From assembly GCF_012979535.1 (NCBI RefSeq), contig NZ_CP053015.1, forward strand, positions 1 through 64,000: a DNA stretch of 64,000 nt, written 5' to 3'. The notes under the pieces were generated by a model. That model saw nothing but the letters and a program-made list of their open reading frames with translations, ran no database searches and was not told where the DNA came from. A program made the translations under genes and the position numbers. Below are positions 18,412 to 28,216 of the stretch, one piece after another. Each line of letters begins with the position of its first letter. Position 1 is the stretch's first letter. The stretch comes from Sphingomonas lacunae (GTDB lineage Bacteria; Pseudomonadota; Alphaproteobacteria; Sphingomonadales; Sphingomonadaceae).

Positions 18412-18663
18412 TCAGCTGTCGCCCTTGTCATCTCCGGGCTGATCGCCGCCCCGGCCATGGCGCTGCGGTTTTCGTTCGCACCCGGCATGGCAGGCGCCCT
18501 TGCAACAGCCATGGTCGGGCCGCATCGGCGGACTGTTGAGGGGAATGGTGATGGATTGACCCGGCAGGCCGCAAACCGTGACGCTTATGCCACCAGCGAC
18601 CGCCGGTACGTTGGGGGTCGCCAGCGCCAGCGCGCCAATTAGCGAAGGCCAGACCCGTGTCAC
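18412..18663 (-). CDS. Small Cys-rich secreted protein coupled to ccoS
   Basis: 83 aa from GTG 18663, whose GTGA overlaps the ccoS stop by 4 bp, the same coupling used throughout this operon. Residues 1-25 look like a signal peptide (LIGALALATPNVPAVAGG). The mature part has VTVCGLPGQSITIPL and a Cys/His cluster CCKGACHAGCERK, then a charged tail. The cluster could bind a metal such as copper or a [2Fe-2S] centre; that is inference. The coupling to the cbb3 assembly genes suggests an accessory role. I do not recognise a named family. Confidence 0.7.
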   Translation of the reverse strand: MTRVWPSLIGALALATPNVPAVAGGISVTVCGLPGQSITIPLNSPPMRPDHGCCKGACHAGCERKPQRHGRGGDQPGDDKGDS

Positions 18664-18833
18664 CGCTCCCGCTCTCCCACCGTTTGCACATCATTCTCTT
18701 CGTCAATCAGGATGCGCAGAGCCGCACCGTCCAAATCGTCAAACTGCCCGTCACGCAAAGACCATTGAAAGGCGAACAGGCCGACCAGGCCCATACCCAA
18801 CGCAATCGGGATCAGGAAAGCGAGACCGGTCAT
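18660..18833 (-). CDS. ccoS: cbb3-type cytochrome oxidase assembly protein CcoS
   Basis: 57 aa from ATG 18833, overlapping the ccoI stop by 4 bp (ATGA). One N-terminal membrane helix (FLIPIALGMGLVGLFAF) is followed by the characteristic WSLRDGQFDDLDGAALRIL. CcoS is needed for inserting redox cofactors into cbb3 oxidase. Length and position after ccoI are standard. Confidence 0.93.
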   Translation of the reverse strand: MTGLAFLIPIALGMGLVGLFAFQWSLRDGQFDDLDGAALRILIDEENDVQTVGERER

Positions 18834-20989
18834 CGGGCAACTCCAGCCAGCCTGAGGGAATTGCCGACGACGATCAGCGACGAAATCGACATGGCGGCGG
18901 CGGCGATCAAGGGTGTGACATGGCCTGCCATCGCCAGAGGCACGGCAAGGACATTATAACCGATCGCAAGAATGAAATTCTGTCGCACAACCCGCGCCGT
19001 GGCCTTGGCAGCTCCGATCGCTCTTGGCAGCGCGAGCAGGCTGTCGCCCATGAAAACCATGTCGGCTGCCTGTTGCCCGACATCGCTGGCGCTCGATGGC
19101 GCCATGGAAACATGCGCAGCAGCCAGCGCCGGCCCGTCATTGAGGCCGTCACCAACCATCAACACATGGTCACCATTGGCCTGGAAACGCTCAATATGGG
19201 CGAGCTTTTCATCTGGCCGGGCCGACGCGATGGCGGAGATGCCAAGCTCCCGCGCGACTGCGCCGACGGCCGGGCAGCTGTCGCCGGACAGCATAAGCGG
19301 GCGGAATCCGTCGGTGGCGAGCCGGTCAAGCGCAGCTTTCGCATCGGGCCGGATCCGGTCTGCCAGCGCGATGCGCACCGGCTCCTCACTGGCGACACGC
19401 AGTTCGACCACCAGACCAGCGTCATTGCCAGCCTTGACCGGGCGGCCCAGCTCAACCGCGACACCATCGATGGTGCCGCGCATCCCCTGCCCTGCAGTTT
19501 CGGTGATGTCGCTGGCAACCAACGGCACGGTGCCTGCAGCTACCAACGCGGCCGCAAGCCCCCGGCTGAGCGGATGGGTGCTGGCCTGTGCCAGCGCCAG
19601 CGCCATACCCCGTTGCCGCGCATCGAGCCCATCCAGGCTGACCGGCATCGGTTTGCCGAGGGTGATTGTCCCGGTCTTGTCGAGCAGCACCCGGTCGGCT
19701 GTTCCCAGCCGTTCAAGCGCGCTGCCATCCTTGACAAGGATTCCGCTGCGCATCAGCGCGCCAGATGCGACGACCTGCGCCACCGGCACAGCCAAGCCCA
19801 GCGCACACGGGCAGGTTATGATCAGCACCGCGATAGCAATGAGCAGGGACTGGTGCACGCCTGCCCCCGCAACCATCCAGCCGGCAAAGGTCAGGGCCGC
19901 CAGCGTGTGCACTGCCGGAGCGTAGAGGCGCGAGGCGCGGTCGGCGATCCGGACGTAGCGCGAACGGCTCTGCCCGGCATCTTCCATCGCTCGGGCAAGA
20001 CCGGCAATCGTGCGATCTTCTCCAACTGCGGTCACCTCCACCGTCAGAGGTGCATCAAGGTTGAGCATACCGGCCAGCACCGTGCTGCCCGGCCGGGCTA
20101 CGGCGGCGGCGCTTTCGCCGGTGAGAATGGCGGCATCGATTCGGCTTTCGCCATCGCTGACCTGACCGTCGGCGGCCAGACGTTCACCTGCTGCGACCAG
20201 CATAACGTCACCGCTGAGGATGTCGCGGGCATCCCTCCAGCGAGCAATCCCGTCATGACCGACGATCATCGCGCCAGGGGCCGAAGCTTCCATGAGGGCG
20301 GCGGCACCGCGCCGCGCGCGTTCACGCATCGCGCCGTCGAGTACCCGCCCAGCGAGAAGGAAGAACAGCAACATGGTCGCCCCGTCAAACCATGCATGGG
20401 GGCCATGGGTGATCGTTTCATACAGCGACATGGCCGTCGCCAGGATGACGCCAATGGAGATGGGCACATCCATATTGGTGCGCCCGTGCTTCAGCGCGCT
20501 CCACGCCGATGTGAAGAACGGCCGTCCGGCCCAGAGCACCGCCGGAACGGCAATCGCCGCAGAAAGCCAATGAAACAGGCTGCGTCCACCTGGCAACATG
20601 CCCGACCACACCGCCACCGAAAGCAGCATGATATTCATCGCGGCAAAGCCGGCGACACCCAGGGCGGCGAGCAACCTTTTCTGCTCAGGATCCTCTTGGG
20701 TCAGCGTGGCGGCAGGATGGGCGGTAAAGCCGATCCGGTCAAAGGCGGCGACCAGATCCGGGACTGCCAGCGCCGGATCATGCGTTACCCGCACCTGCTT
20801 GGCCCCGAAATCAACGCGGGCAGCGACAATGCCCGGCTGCGTCACCAACCCGCTCTCAAGCTTGGCGATGCATCCTGCACAGCGCATTCCTGGCACGGTC
20901 ATGCGGGTGTCGGCACAGGCGACGATGCCGTCCTTACCAGGCCCGGAAATAACCGGATCGGAGGCCCGCAGCGGCAGGACGCGTGTCAT
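18830..20989 (-). CDS. ccoI: Copper-translocating P-type ATPase CcoI/FixI
   Basis: 719 aa. An N-terminal metal-binding domain has MRCAGC (Cys37, Cys40). The membrane CPC motif sits in ITCPCALGLA, the phosphorylation site is DKTGT, and the hinge is GDGLNDGPALAAA. It is a P1B-ATPase that exports Cu(I) for assembly of the CcoN binuclear centre. ATG 20989 overlaps the ccoH stop by 4 bp and its own stop overlaps ccoS by 4 bp, so translation is coupled. Position in ccoGHIS separates it from CopA-type detoxification pumps. Confidence 0.95.
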   Translation of the reverse strand: MTRVLPLRASDPVISGPGKDGIVACADTRMTVPGMRCAGCIAKLESGLVTQPGIVAARVDFGAKQVRVTHDPALAVPDLVAAFDRIGFTAHPAATLTQEDPEQKRLLAALGVAGFAAMNIMLLSVAVWSGMLPGGRSLFHWLSAAIAVPAVLWAGRPFFTSAWSALKHGRTNMDVPISIGVILATAMSLYETITHGPHAWFDGATMLLFFLLAGRVLDGAMRERARRGAAALMEASAPGAMIVGHDGIARWRDARDILSGDVMLVAAGERLAADGQVSDGESRIDAAILTGESAAAVARPGSTVLAGMLNLDAPLTVEVTAVGEDRTIAGLARAMEDAGQSRSRYVRIADRASRLYAPAVHTLAALTFAGWMVAGAGVHQSLLIAIAVLIITCPCALGLAVPVAQVVASGALMRSGILVKDGSALERLGTADRVLLDKTGTITLGKPMPVSLDGLDARQRGMALALAQASTHPLSRGLAAALVAAGTVPLVASDITETAGQGMRGTIDGVAVELGRPVKAGNDAGLVVELRVASEEPVRIALADRIRPDAKAALDRLATDGFRPLMLSGDSCPAVGAVARELGISAIASARPDEKLAHIERFQANGDHVLMVGDGLNDGPALAAAHVSMAPSSASDVGQQAADMVFMGDSLLALPRAIGAAKATARVVRQNFILAIGYNVLAVPLAMAGHVTPLIAAAAMSISSLIVVGNSLRLAGVAR

Positions 20990-21474
20990 GACCAGTCATC
21001 CACAACCCGCACCAACTGGCCGCTGTCGGCAACTGTGACAATCACTGTCCAGCGACCTGCTTCCAGCCGTTGATCAGCCACATAGCGCCCGTCTTCAATC
21101 CTTGAGAAGCTGAGCCTGCGGTCAGGCCGACGGCCCAGTGGATGGCGGGCTAAGGCCGTCACCCGGGCATTGGCAAAGAGCTGACCCGAGGCGTCGCGGG
21201 CATCGACCAGCGCCCGCCCGTCGCTCTCCCGCGCGACGGTCACCCGCCAGCCCAGCGCCTTCTGCGCGCGGGCCTCGGCCAGCCAATCGTTGAAATTCTG
21301 GCTGGCGACATAGCTGTTTTCAACGACTTTGCCGCCAAATGTGCTGACGGCCAAGCGGGCCATGAGGAGGTTGACGCTGATCACCACAGCGAAGAAGCTG
21401 ATGATGATGATGGTCATGTGACGACCGGTGAATGGGCGCACACGGCGGGGCTGGGGGGCTGCAGCCGACATCAT
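20986..21474 (-). CDS. ccoH: cbb3 oxidase assembly protein CcoH/FixH
   Basis: 162 aa. A cytoplasmic lead (RRVRPFTGRHM) is followed by one membrane helix (residues about 21-42), then SYVASQNFNDWLAEARAQ, the standard FixH signature, and a periplasmic beta-rich domain. FixH stabilises early cbb3 assembly intermediates. It has 4-bp overlaps with ccoG upstream and ccoI downstream. Confidence 0.93.
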   Translation of the reverse strand: MMSAAAPQPRRVRPFTGRHMTIIIISFFAVVISVNLLMARLAVSTFGGKVVENSYVASQNFNDWLAEARAQKALGWRVTVARESDGRALVDARDASGQLFANARVTALARHPLGRRPDRRLSFSRIEDGRYVADQRLEAGRWTVIVTVADSGQLVRVVDDWS

Positions 21475-22925
21475 TGGCTCTCCGGACGCTCGAACACGAC
21501 ATCATGGCTGTCGCTGCCTCCCTGCTGGTCAAGCGCCTTGACCGAAAGGGCAAATTCGTCGCGTTGCTGCCCTTCATAGGGAGCGACGACATTGATTGTC
21601 AGTTTCTGGACGCTGTCCGGTGCAACCGTAAGGACGAACCTGTCTGCGGCATTGGCCTCGGTGTCTTCGCCGCGCCACATCCGGCCGCCCGACAGGCCAG
21701 CCATGCTGACCTCCATTTCGCGCGGGCGGTTTTCCATGTTGCGCAGCCGCACGGTGTAAGCGTTGCGAACGTCGCCGTCAGACAGCAACACATAAATGGG
21801 GTTGCGCTCTTGCTGGGCGCTGATGTCGATACGGGTGCGGTTGCCCAGCATGAACAGCAACCCGAGGCCGATTGCCGACCAGATTCCGAAATAGATCAGC
21901 GTGCGCGGCCGCAGCAGCGTTTTGAGCACCGGCGTCGCAGGCTGACCCTGCTTTTCCTGTTCGGCATCCGCCAGCGTCGCATAGTCGATCAGGCCGCGCG
22001 GGCGTCCGACTTGCTTCATCACCGTGTCACAGGCGTCAATGCACAGGGCACAGGTGATGCAACCGATCTGCGGTCCTTCGCGAATATCAATACCCGTCGG
22101 GCAGACAGCGACACATTGGTTGCAGTCTATGCAGTCGCCAAATTCACCAGGATGCGCTTCGGCCTTCTTGACGCTGGCACGCGGTTCACCCCGCCAGTTC
22201 TTGTAGGTCACGATCAACGATTGTTCATCGAGCATCGCCGTCTGGATGCGCGGCCAGGGACACATGTAGATGCACACCTGTTCGCGCATGAAGCCGCCAA
22301 ATATGAACGTCGTCATCGTCAGGATGAAAATGGTGAAATAGGCGACATAAGGCGCCGTGCCGCTGAACAGGTCAGCCGCCAGGGTGGGCGCATCGGCGAA
22401 ATAGAATATCCAGGCACCACCGGTGGCCACCGCAATCGCCAGCCACACGCCCCATTTGGTCAGGCGGCGAGCCAGCTTGGCCGGGCCCCATGGCGCATTG
22501 TTGAGACGGATCTGGGCATTGCGGTCACCGTCGATCCAGCGTTCGACATGCTGGAACAAATCGGTCCACACCGTCTGTGGGCAGGCATAGCCGCACCAGG
22601 CACGGCCGACCGCGCTGGTCAGAAGGAACAGGCCGATCCCGGCCATGATGAGCAGGCCGGCGACATAGTAAAATTCATGCGGCCAGATTTCGATGCCGAA
22701 CATGAAGAAACGGCGGTGCGCGAGATCGACCAGCACCGCCTGGTCAGGCGCATAGGGCCCGCGGTCCCAACGCAGCCAGGGGGTAATGTAGTAAACGCCC
22801 AGCGTGATGAGCATGATGGCCCATTTAAGGCGGCGAAAATGTCCATCGACGGCCTTGGGGAAGACGCCCTTGCGCTTCTGATATTGACCGAGGGGGGAAT
22901 CGGTAATGTCGCGGATGTCGTTCAC
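21471..22925 (-). CDS. ccoG: Cytochrome c oxidase accessory protein CcoG/FixG/RdxA
   Basis: 484 aa. Several N-terminal helices include a CGYACPQTVW segment. A ferredoxin-like domain has CIDCNQCVAVCP and CITCALCIDAC for two [4Fe-4S] clusters, followed by a periplasmic Ig-like C-terminal domain. In the family it reduces Cu(II) for delivery to the oxidase. It starts 99 bp after the ccoP stop; that gap includes a GC-rich hairpin that may attenuate or separate the structural genes from the assembly genes. Confidence 0.95.
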   Translation of the reverse strand: MNDIRDITDSPLGQYQKRKGVFPKAVDGHFRRLKWAIMLITLGVYYITPWLRWDRGPYAPDQAVLVDLAHRRFFMFGIEIWPHEFYYVAGLLIMAGIGLFLLTSAVGRAWCGYACPQTVWTDLFQHVERWIDGDRNAQIRLNNAPWGPAKLARRLTKWGVWLAIAVATGGAWIFYFADAPTLAADLFSGTAPYVAYFTIFILTMTTFIFGGFMREQVCIYMCPWPRIQTAMLDEQSLIVTYKNWRGEPRASVKKAEAHPGEFGDCIDCNQCVAVCPTGIDIREGPQIGCITCALCIDACDTVMKQVGRPRGLIDYATLADAEQEKQGQPATPVLKTLLRPRTLIYFGIWSAIGLGLLFMLGNRTRIDISAQQERNPIYVLLSDGDVRNAYTVRLRNMENRPREMEVSMAGLSGGRMWRGEDTEANAADRFVLTVAPDSVQKLTINVVAPYEGQQRDEFALSVKALDQQGGSDSHDVVFERPESQ

Positions 22926-23024
22926 TGTCTTGTCCTTTGCGCCCTTCCCCCTGCACGGGACCGGACGCGGGTGGCGACTGGCGGAGCCGACACCATGCCG
23001 GCCCCGTCCGGTGCGCCCGGCCGG

Positions 23025-24005
23025 TTAAGGCCGGGCCGCTGTCGCCGGCGCAGCGGGTGCTGCCGCTGCCGCCGGTGCCGCAGCAGCGGCTGCGGTCGTC
23101 TGGGGGTTGGTGGAGGTTGGCGGGCTGGCTTCACCGCCGCCCAGCGAATGGACATAGATGGCCAGCATCTTGACCGTCGTTTCGTCGAGGCGATGGCCCC
23201 AGCGCGGCATGACGCCCTGGCGGCTGTTGGTGACGGTCTGGGTCAATGCCTGGCGGCTGCCACCATAGAGCCAGATGCGATCGGTCAGGTTGGGCGCACC
23301 CAGCGTGCGGTTACCCTCTCCGGCCGCGCCGTGACAGACAGCGCAATTGGCCTCGAACAGGGTGGTACCGCGAGCCGAGGCCGCGCTGGCCCGCTCCTGA
23401 CCGCTGATCGTGCGGACATGGCTGACGACATCTTGCACGCCCCGCGCATCAAGTATGCCGTCGCGGCCAAAGGCCGGCATCAGCGACATGCGCGTTTCGC
23501 CATGGTCGGGATTGCGGATACCATGCACCAAGGTGAAGTGGATCGACTGGAGATCACCACCCCAAAGCCATTCATCGTCGCGCAGGTTGGGATAGCCACT
23601 GCCCGGACGGATGCCATCGGCGCCCGATCCGTGGCATTGCACGCAATTGGCGCGGAAGGCAGCTGCCCCGCCGTTGATCGCGACCTGTCGCAGTTCGGCA
23701 TTGGCGGCAATGTCTTCCAGCGGCGTGGCGGCGATAGCGCTCATCACCGGACCACGACGCCGGGCTTCGGCCGCCATCTCGTCAGCCAGCTGGCCACGGC
23801 TGGTCCAGCCGAGTGCGCCCTTTGTCGCGCTGTCGATCATCGGCCAGGCCGGATAGGCAATGCAATAGCCGATCGAAAAGATCACCGTCGCATAGAAGGT
23901 CCATAGCCACCAACGCGGCAGGGGCGTATTCAGTTCTTCGATGCCATCCCATTCATGGCCCACAGTCTGTGTGCCGGTAGGCTCATCGATGCGTTGTTTA
24001 GCCAT
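23025..24005 (-). CDS. ccoP: cbb3 oxidase dihaem subunit CcoP
   Basis: 326 aa from ATG 24005 ([11 protein letters not shown]); the longer open frame to 24083 overlaps ccoQ and is not used. N-terminal membrane segments include PLPRWWLWTFYATVIFS. Two c-type haem sites, CVQCHG and CAVCHG, follow. The C-terminus is a low-complexity Ala/Pro tail of about 30 residues, which is unusual but not disabling. CcoP transfers electrons from cytochrome c to CcoO. It overlaps ccoQ by 8 bp. Confidence 0.95.
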   Translation of the reverse strand: MAKQRIDEPTGTQTVGHEWDGIEELNTPLPRWWLWTFYATVIFSIGYCIAYPAWPMIDSATKGALGWTSRGQLADEMAAEARRRGPVMSAIAATPLEDIAANAELRQVAINGGAAAFRANCVQCHGSGADGIRPGSGYPNLRDDEWLWGGDLQSIHFTLVHGIRNPDHGETRMSLMPAFGRDGILDARGVQDVVSHVRTISGQERASAASARGTTLFEANCAVCHGAAGEGNRTLGAPNLTDRIWLYGGSRQALTQTVTNSRQGVMPRWGHRLDETTVKMLAIYVHSLGGGEASPPTSTNPQTTAAAAAAPAAAAAPAAPATAARP

Positions 24006-24171
24006 TGGCTTCGTCCTCATCGAAAATCTTGGTCGCGATATCGCGATGCGTGTCCCCGGCGCCGGGACGGAATGGCCAGGCAATCAGGACGAGGAAGCTG
24101 AGCCCCATCGCCAGAAGGCCCCAGCTGTCGGCAAAGTGACGCAGCGCGTCATAGGTGGAATGATCACTCAC
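23998..24171 (-). CDS. ccoQ: cbb3 oxidase small subunit CcoQ/FixQ
   Basis: 57 aa from GTG 24171, overlapping the ccoO stop by 4 bp (GTGA) and ccoP by 8 bp. It reads [19 protein letters not shown], then one membrane helix, then [19 protein letters not shown] with an acidic end. The FRP motif after the helix is typical. CcoQ stabilises the complex. Confidence 0.92.
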   Translation of the reverse strand: MSDHSTYDALRHFADSWGLLAMGLSFLVLIAWPFRPGAGDTHRDIATKIFDEDEANG

Positions 24172-24899
24172 CGTTCCACCTCCTGAGCCCGCACGCTGTC
24201 CATATCGACCAGAGTGCCCAGCATCTGCAGATAGGCGATCAGTGCGTCCATTTCGCTGACCTGATCCGGGTTGCCGTCAAAATCGCGGACCTGGACACCG
24301 GGGTAGCGGGCCTTGAGGCCGCTGGAGTCGGCGTTGGGGTCCGCCTGGGCCCTGAGATCATCGGCGGCCGCATCAATCGCTGCCTGGGTGTAGGGGACCC
24401 CGACAGCGGTGTTGGTGGCGATGTCGGCGGCAATGTCACCCGCTTCCAGCGGTCGATCCTTCATGAACGCATAGGTCGGCATGTTGGATTCACGCACAAC
24501 CGACCGGGGATCGGTCAGGTGCTGGACGTGCCATTCATCCGAATAGCGGTTGCCGACGCGGGCGAGGTCTGGCCCCGTCCGCTTTGACCCCCATTGGAAG
24601 GGATGGTCGTACATCGACTCAGCCGCCAGGCTGTAATGGCCATAGCGTTCGACCTCGTCACGGAAGGGACGGACCATCTGGCTGTGGCAGTTATAGCAGC
24701 CTTCGCGGATGTAGATGTTGCGACCGGCCAGCTCCAGCGGCGTGTAGGGCCGCATACCCTCCACCTTCTCGATGGTATTTTCCATCCAGAACAGGGGTGC
24801 GATCTCGACAATGCCGCCGACGGTGACCACGGCGAAGGCAAGGGCACCCAAGAGAGTGACGTTGCGTTCGATCTTCTTGTGTTTCTCTGCAAGGGACAT
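24168..24899 (-). CDS. ccoO: cbb3 oxidase monohaem subunit CcoO
   Basis: 243 aa. One N-terminal anchor helix is followed by [20 protein letters not shown], the CcoO haem c site with its conserved neighbourhood. YSLAAES and [14 protein letters not shown] also match the family. It lies 12 bp downstream of ccoN and overlaps ccoQ. Confidence 0.96.
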   Translation of the reverse strand: MSLAEKHKKIERNVTLLGALAFAVVTVGGIVEIAPLFWMENTIEKVEGMRPYTPLELAGRNIYIREGCYNCHSQMVRPFRDEVERYGHYSLAAESMYDHPFQWGSKRTGPDLARVGNRYSDEWHVQHLTDPRSVVRESNMPTYAFMKDRPLEAGDIAADIATNTAVGVPYTQAAIDAAADDLRAQADPNADSSGLKARYPGVQVRDFDGNPDQVSEMDALIAYLQMLGTLVDMDSVRAQEVER

Positions 24900-24911
24900 G
24901 GTTCTTGTCCT

Positions 24912-26582
24912 TTATTCGGCGGGTGCGAGGGCGGGTTGCTGGACGATCGGATGATCCTTGTCGGCATCATGGATCGTCTCACCCATCGCGGCTTCAACGC
25001 GCTGGCGTCCGGCAATGGTCATCCACATGTTGTAGACCATCAGGCCAGCACCGGTGAGGTATAGAAGGCCCCCGGCGGCCCGCATCACATACATCGGCCA
25101 CATGGCGGCGACGGTGTCAGCAAAGGCATAGACGAGGTATCCGTCAGCCCCATATTCCCGCCACATCAGCCCCTGCATGATGCCGGCGACCCACATAGCG
25201 GCGGCGTAGAAGACGATACCGATCGTCGCGAGCCAGAAGTGCCAGTTGACCATCCGCAGCGAATAGAGCCGCTCACGACCCCACAGGCGCGGGACGAGGT
25301 AATAGATGGCGGCAAAGGTCACCATGCCGTTCCAGCCCAGCGCGCCGGAGTGGACGTGGCCGATGGTCCAGTCGGTATAGTGCGACAGGCTGTTGACCGC
25401 CTTGATCGACATCATCGGGCCTTCAAAGGTCGACATGCCATAGAAGGCGATACTCATCACCATCATGCGGATGATCGGATCGGTGCGGATCTTGTCCCAG
25501 GCGCCGTTCAGCGTCATCAGGCCGTTGATCATGCCGCCCCAGCTCGGCATCCATAGCATGACCGAAAAGACCATGCCCAGCGTCTGCGCCCAGTCGGGCA
25601 GCGCCGTGTAGTGGAGATGGTGCGGACCAGCCCAGATGTAGAGGAAGATCAGCGACCAGAAGTGGATGATCGACAGGCGATAGCTGTAGACCGGCCGTTC
25701 GGCCTGTTTCGGCACGAAATAATACATCATGCCGAGGAAGCCGGCGGTCAGGAAGAAGCCGACCGCGTTATGGCCATACCACCATTGCGTCATGGCGCTC
25801 TGCACGCCAGCGAACAGGCTGTAGCTCTTGGCGCCGACCAGGCTGACCGGCAGCGAGATGTTGTTGACCAGGTGGAGCATCGCCACCGTGATGATCATCG
25901 ACAGGAAAAACCAGTTGGCCACATAGATGTGCGGTTCGTTGCGCTTCAGGATCGTCCCGCCAAAAACCACCAGATAGGCGACCCAAACGACAGTCAGCCA
26001 CAGGTCAACATACCATTCGGGTTCCGCATATTCCTTGCCTTGCGTGATACCGAGCAGATAGCCCGTTGCCGCAAGGACGATGAACAGCTGGTAACCCCAG
26101 AAAACAAAGCGGGAGAGCGCCGGGAAGGCGAGCCGCGCGCGACAGGTGCGCTGAACGATGTAAAAACTCGTCGCGATCAGCGCATTGCCGCCAAAGGCAA
26201 AGATCACCGCTGATGTGTGCAGTGGCCGCAAGCGGCCGAAACTGGTCCATTCCAGGCCCAGGTTCAGTGCCGGAAACGCCAGCTGCAGGGCAATGACCAC
26301 CCCGACCAGAAAACCCGCCATGCCCCAGAACACCGTGGCAATGACGCCCCACCGGATGACATCGTCATAATAGCGCGATTGATCATCCGGCGCTTTCAGA
26401 AAGCCCCTGCCCAATGCGCTGTAATCCGCCGTGCTGACCGTGAAATAGAGCCCGATCAGCGCGGTCAGGCAGACAATGCCCATGTGAATGGCAAAACCGC
26501 CATCGGCCGCAGCGGCCATGGCGACAAATGCGAGCAGCAGCACAAGGAGCCATACTCCCGCGCGTGATACCACTTGTTCCAT
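24912..26582 (-). CDS. ccoN: cbb3-type cytochrome c oxidase catalytic subunit CcoN
   Basis: 556 aa with about 12-14 membrane helices. Haem-copper oxidase ligand segments are recognisable, including [18 protein letters not shown] and the later [13 protein letters not shown] and [13 protein letters not shown]. It reduces O2 at high affinity and pumps protons. It is first in the ccoNOQP-GHIS run. An FNR box (26641-26654) lies about 65 bp upstream of the ATG, the usual arrangement for anaerobic or microaerobic activation. Confidence 0.97.
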   Translation of the reverse strand: MEQVVSRAGVWLLVLLLAFVAMAAAADGGFAIHMGIVCLTALIGLYFTVSTADYSALGRGFLKAPDDQSRYYDDVIRWGVIATVFWGMAGFLVGVVIALQLAFPALNLGLEWTSFGRLRPLHTSAVIFAFGGNALIATSFYIVQRTCRARLAFPALSRFVFWGYQLFIVLAATGYLLGITQGKEYAEPEWYVDLWLTVVWVAYLVVFGGTILKRNEPHIYVANWFFLSMIITVAMLHLVNNISLPVSLVGAKSYSLFAGVQSAMTQWWYGHNAVGFFLTAGFLGMMYYFVPKQAERPVYSYRLSIIHFWSLIFLYIWAGPHHLHYTALPDWAQTLGMVFSVMLWMPSWGGMINGLMTLNGAWDKIRTDPIIRMMVMSIAFYGMSTFEGPMMSIKAVNSLSHYTDWTIGHVHSGALGWNGMVTFAAIYYLVPRLWGRERLYSLRMVNWHFWLATIGIVFYAAAMWVAGIMQGLMWREYGADGYLVYAFADTVAAMWPMYVMRAAGGLLYLTGAGLMVYNMWMTIAGRQRVEAAMGETIHDADKDHPIVQQPALAPAE

Positions 26583-26640
26583 ATTCGGTTACCTTCCCCG
26601 TATTCTTCCGCCGCTGTGAGCCTGCGCGGCGCCTCGTTCA

Positions 26641-26654
26641 TTGACGCGGGTCAA
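26641..26654. promoter_or_regulatory. FNR/FixK box in front of ccoN
   Basis: TTGAC-GCGG-GTCAA matches the alphaproteobacterial FNR consensus TTGAY-N4-RTCAA on both arms. Its centre is about 65 bp before the ccoN ATG; a class II position at -41.5 would put the transcript start near 26606. An FNR gene is encoded 2.3 kb away in this window. Confidence 0.85.
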
Positions 26655-26724
26655 AAATTCCACTGCACTGCACAAATCGCTGCATCGACGCCGTCCGACC
26701 GACCCGCATCCCCCTGCCCCGGCA

Positions 26725-28038
26725 TCACACCGCACTGCTGAACCTCTGGGGCGTTTGGGCCCGGTAGGGGTCAAAAAGGGCAGCTATGCTGCGGGCATAG
26801 GGTCGGGTCGCGTCGGTAGGGATCAAAAGATCGCCGTCGATCCGTGCCAGGCCACGCTCAATGAAAGGCTCCAGCGCAGTCATCGGCAGCGCTCCGCTGA
26901 TCTGGGACAGATCCGTCGGGCGGGCGCACAATATGTCCTCGATGACCATACCCCGGTCGCGGTCATCGCGGCTGCGCATCAGGCCCAGCGTCCCGGTCAA
27001 CTGATCCTGCGACAGGCGCATCCGGTAACGACCGGCATTTTTTTCATTCTGGATGATCCGGTCGGGAAAGATGCTGATTGCACTTGCCCCCAACCCGATC
27101 AACCGTTCCGCCTGATCGTCGGTAAAGCCCTGGAAATTGCGCCGAAGCGTGCCCTCTCGGGCTGCAGCCGCCATGGGATCATGTGGCAGGGCGAAATGGT
27201 CAAATCCCACCGCCTCATATCCGGCCGCACGCAGGGTCTCATAGCCGCGCGCCGCCATGGCAAAACGCATCGCCTGGTCAGGCAGCGCGCTGGCATCGAT
27301 CCTGCGCTGGCGCGGCAGCAGATGCGGGACGTGGGCATAGCCGAACAAGGCAATGCGCTCCGGTGCCATGTCGATGGTGGTCGCCAGCGTCGCGTCCAGC
27401 CCGTCCATCCCCTGCCCCGGCAGGCCATACATCAAGTCAAAGTTGATCGACCGCACACCATGACGCCTCAGACCACCGACAGCATGCTCGATCATTGCCA
27501 GGGGCTGGACCCGCCCGATCCGTTCCTGAATGGCAGAATCAAAGGTCTGCACCCCCAGGCTGACATTGGTGACGCCAGTCGCGCCCAGGACCTGAGCCCA
27601 TTCCTCGGTGAAGCCCCGCGGATCAAGTTCGACCGAGATCACCGGCGCATGGGTTGAAAAGGCCGTCAGCACCCGGTCGAGCAATCGTACATAGGCTATC
27701 GGCGCAATGGCATTGGGGCTACCTCCGCCAAAGGCGATCCGTGCGACCCGGCAACGATCGGGCAATTGCCCCGCTACCAGCGTCACCTCGTGCATCAACG
27801 CATCAAGATAGGCGGAAAGCCGCTGTGCCTTGTTGGCGGCACCCGTGTTGCACCCGCAATACCAACAGATTTGTTCGCAAAAAGGGATGTGGAGATAAAG
27901 GGACACATCACCGTCACAGGCGGCGATTGCGTCAGGCAGCATATCATCGCCGGGCAACGGGCGGAACTCCGCTGCGGTAGGGAAGCTGGTATAGCGCGGC
28001 ACCGCGCGGTCCAGCAGGTCGGGATGATAGGGCCACAT
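26725..28038 (-). CDS. hemN: Oxygen-independent coproporphyrinogen III oxidase HemN
   Basis: 437 aa from ATG 28038 (MWPYHPDLLDRAVPRYTSFP), the typical HemN start; the frame opens at 28059. The radical-SAM cluster motif is CEQICWYCGC (Cys54, 58, 61, with Cys63 as in HemN), then FGGGSPNA and a C-terminal HemN domain. It decarboxylates coproporphyrinogen to protoporphyrinogen without O2, supplying haem for the oxidase when oxygen is low. Length and the PRYTSFPTA start argue against HemW. Confidence 0.94.
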   Translation of the reverse strand: MWPYHPDLLDRAVPRYTSFPTAAEFRPLPGDDMLPDAIAACDGDVSLYLHIPFCEQICWYCGCNTGAANKAQRLSAYLDALMHEVTLVAGQLPDRCRVARIAFGGGSPNAIAPIAYVRLLDRVLTAFSTHAPVISVELDPRGFTEEWAQVLGATGVTNVSLGVQTFDSAIQERIGRVQPLAMIEHAVGGLRRHGVRSINFDLMYGLPGQGMDGLDATLATTIDMAPERIALFGYAHVPHLLPRQRRIDASALPDQAMRFAMAARGYETLRAAGYEAVGFDHFALPHDPMAAAAREGTLRRNFQGFTDDQAERLIGLGASAISIFPDRIIQNEKNAGRYRMRLSQDQLTGTLGLMRSRDDRDRGMVIEDILCARPTDLSQISGALPMTALEPFIERGLARIDGDLLIPTDATRPYARSIAALFDPYRAQTPQRFSSAV

Positions 28039-28074
28039 GCCACAGATAACTGCCAGCAACGACCCTTTGCTTCA

Positions 28075-28088
28075 TTGAGACAGATCAA
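28075..28088. promoter_or_regulatory. FNR-like box between hemN and ompW
   Basis: TTGAG-ACAG-ATCAA has one mismatch to TTGAT-N4-ATCAA. It is centred 43 bp from the hemN ATG and about 135 bp from the ompW ATG, so it could serve either promoter or both. A class II position would give hemN an almost leaderless transcript. Confidence 0.65.
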
Positions 28089-28216
28089 GAATTTCCTTGT
28101 CCCTCGTCAATGCCGGGCGGTGATGAATCGACCAGAAGCGCCTTCGAACCCGCCGGTGGCCAAGGGGGCCGGAAGCATGAACGGCGGGCGGAAAAGAGCG
28201 AAGACTGGAGACTATA

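Noticed and set aside
18367..18642. Plus-strand 91-codon frame with a leader-like start
   Set aside because: It is antisense to the small Cys-rich gene, which is supported by the operon-style stop-start overlap; the plus frame has no such context.
18578..21073. Plus-strand open frame of 831 codons
   Set aside because: Antisense shadow of ccoI and neighbours, whose CPC, DKTGT and metal-binding motifs are decisive.
21432..23906. Plus-strand open frame of 824 codons
   Set aside because: Antisense to ccoG and ccoP, which carry intact cluster and haem motifs.
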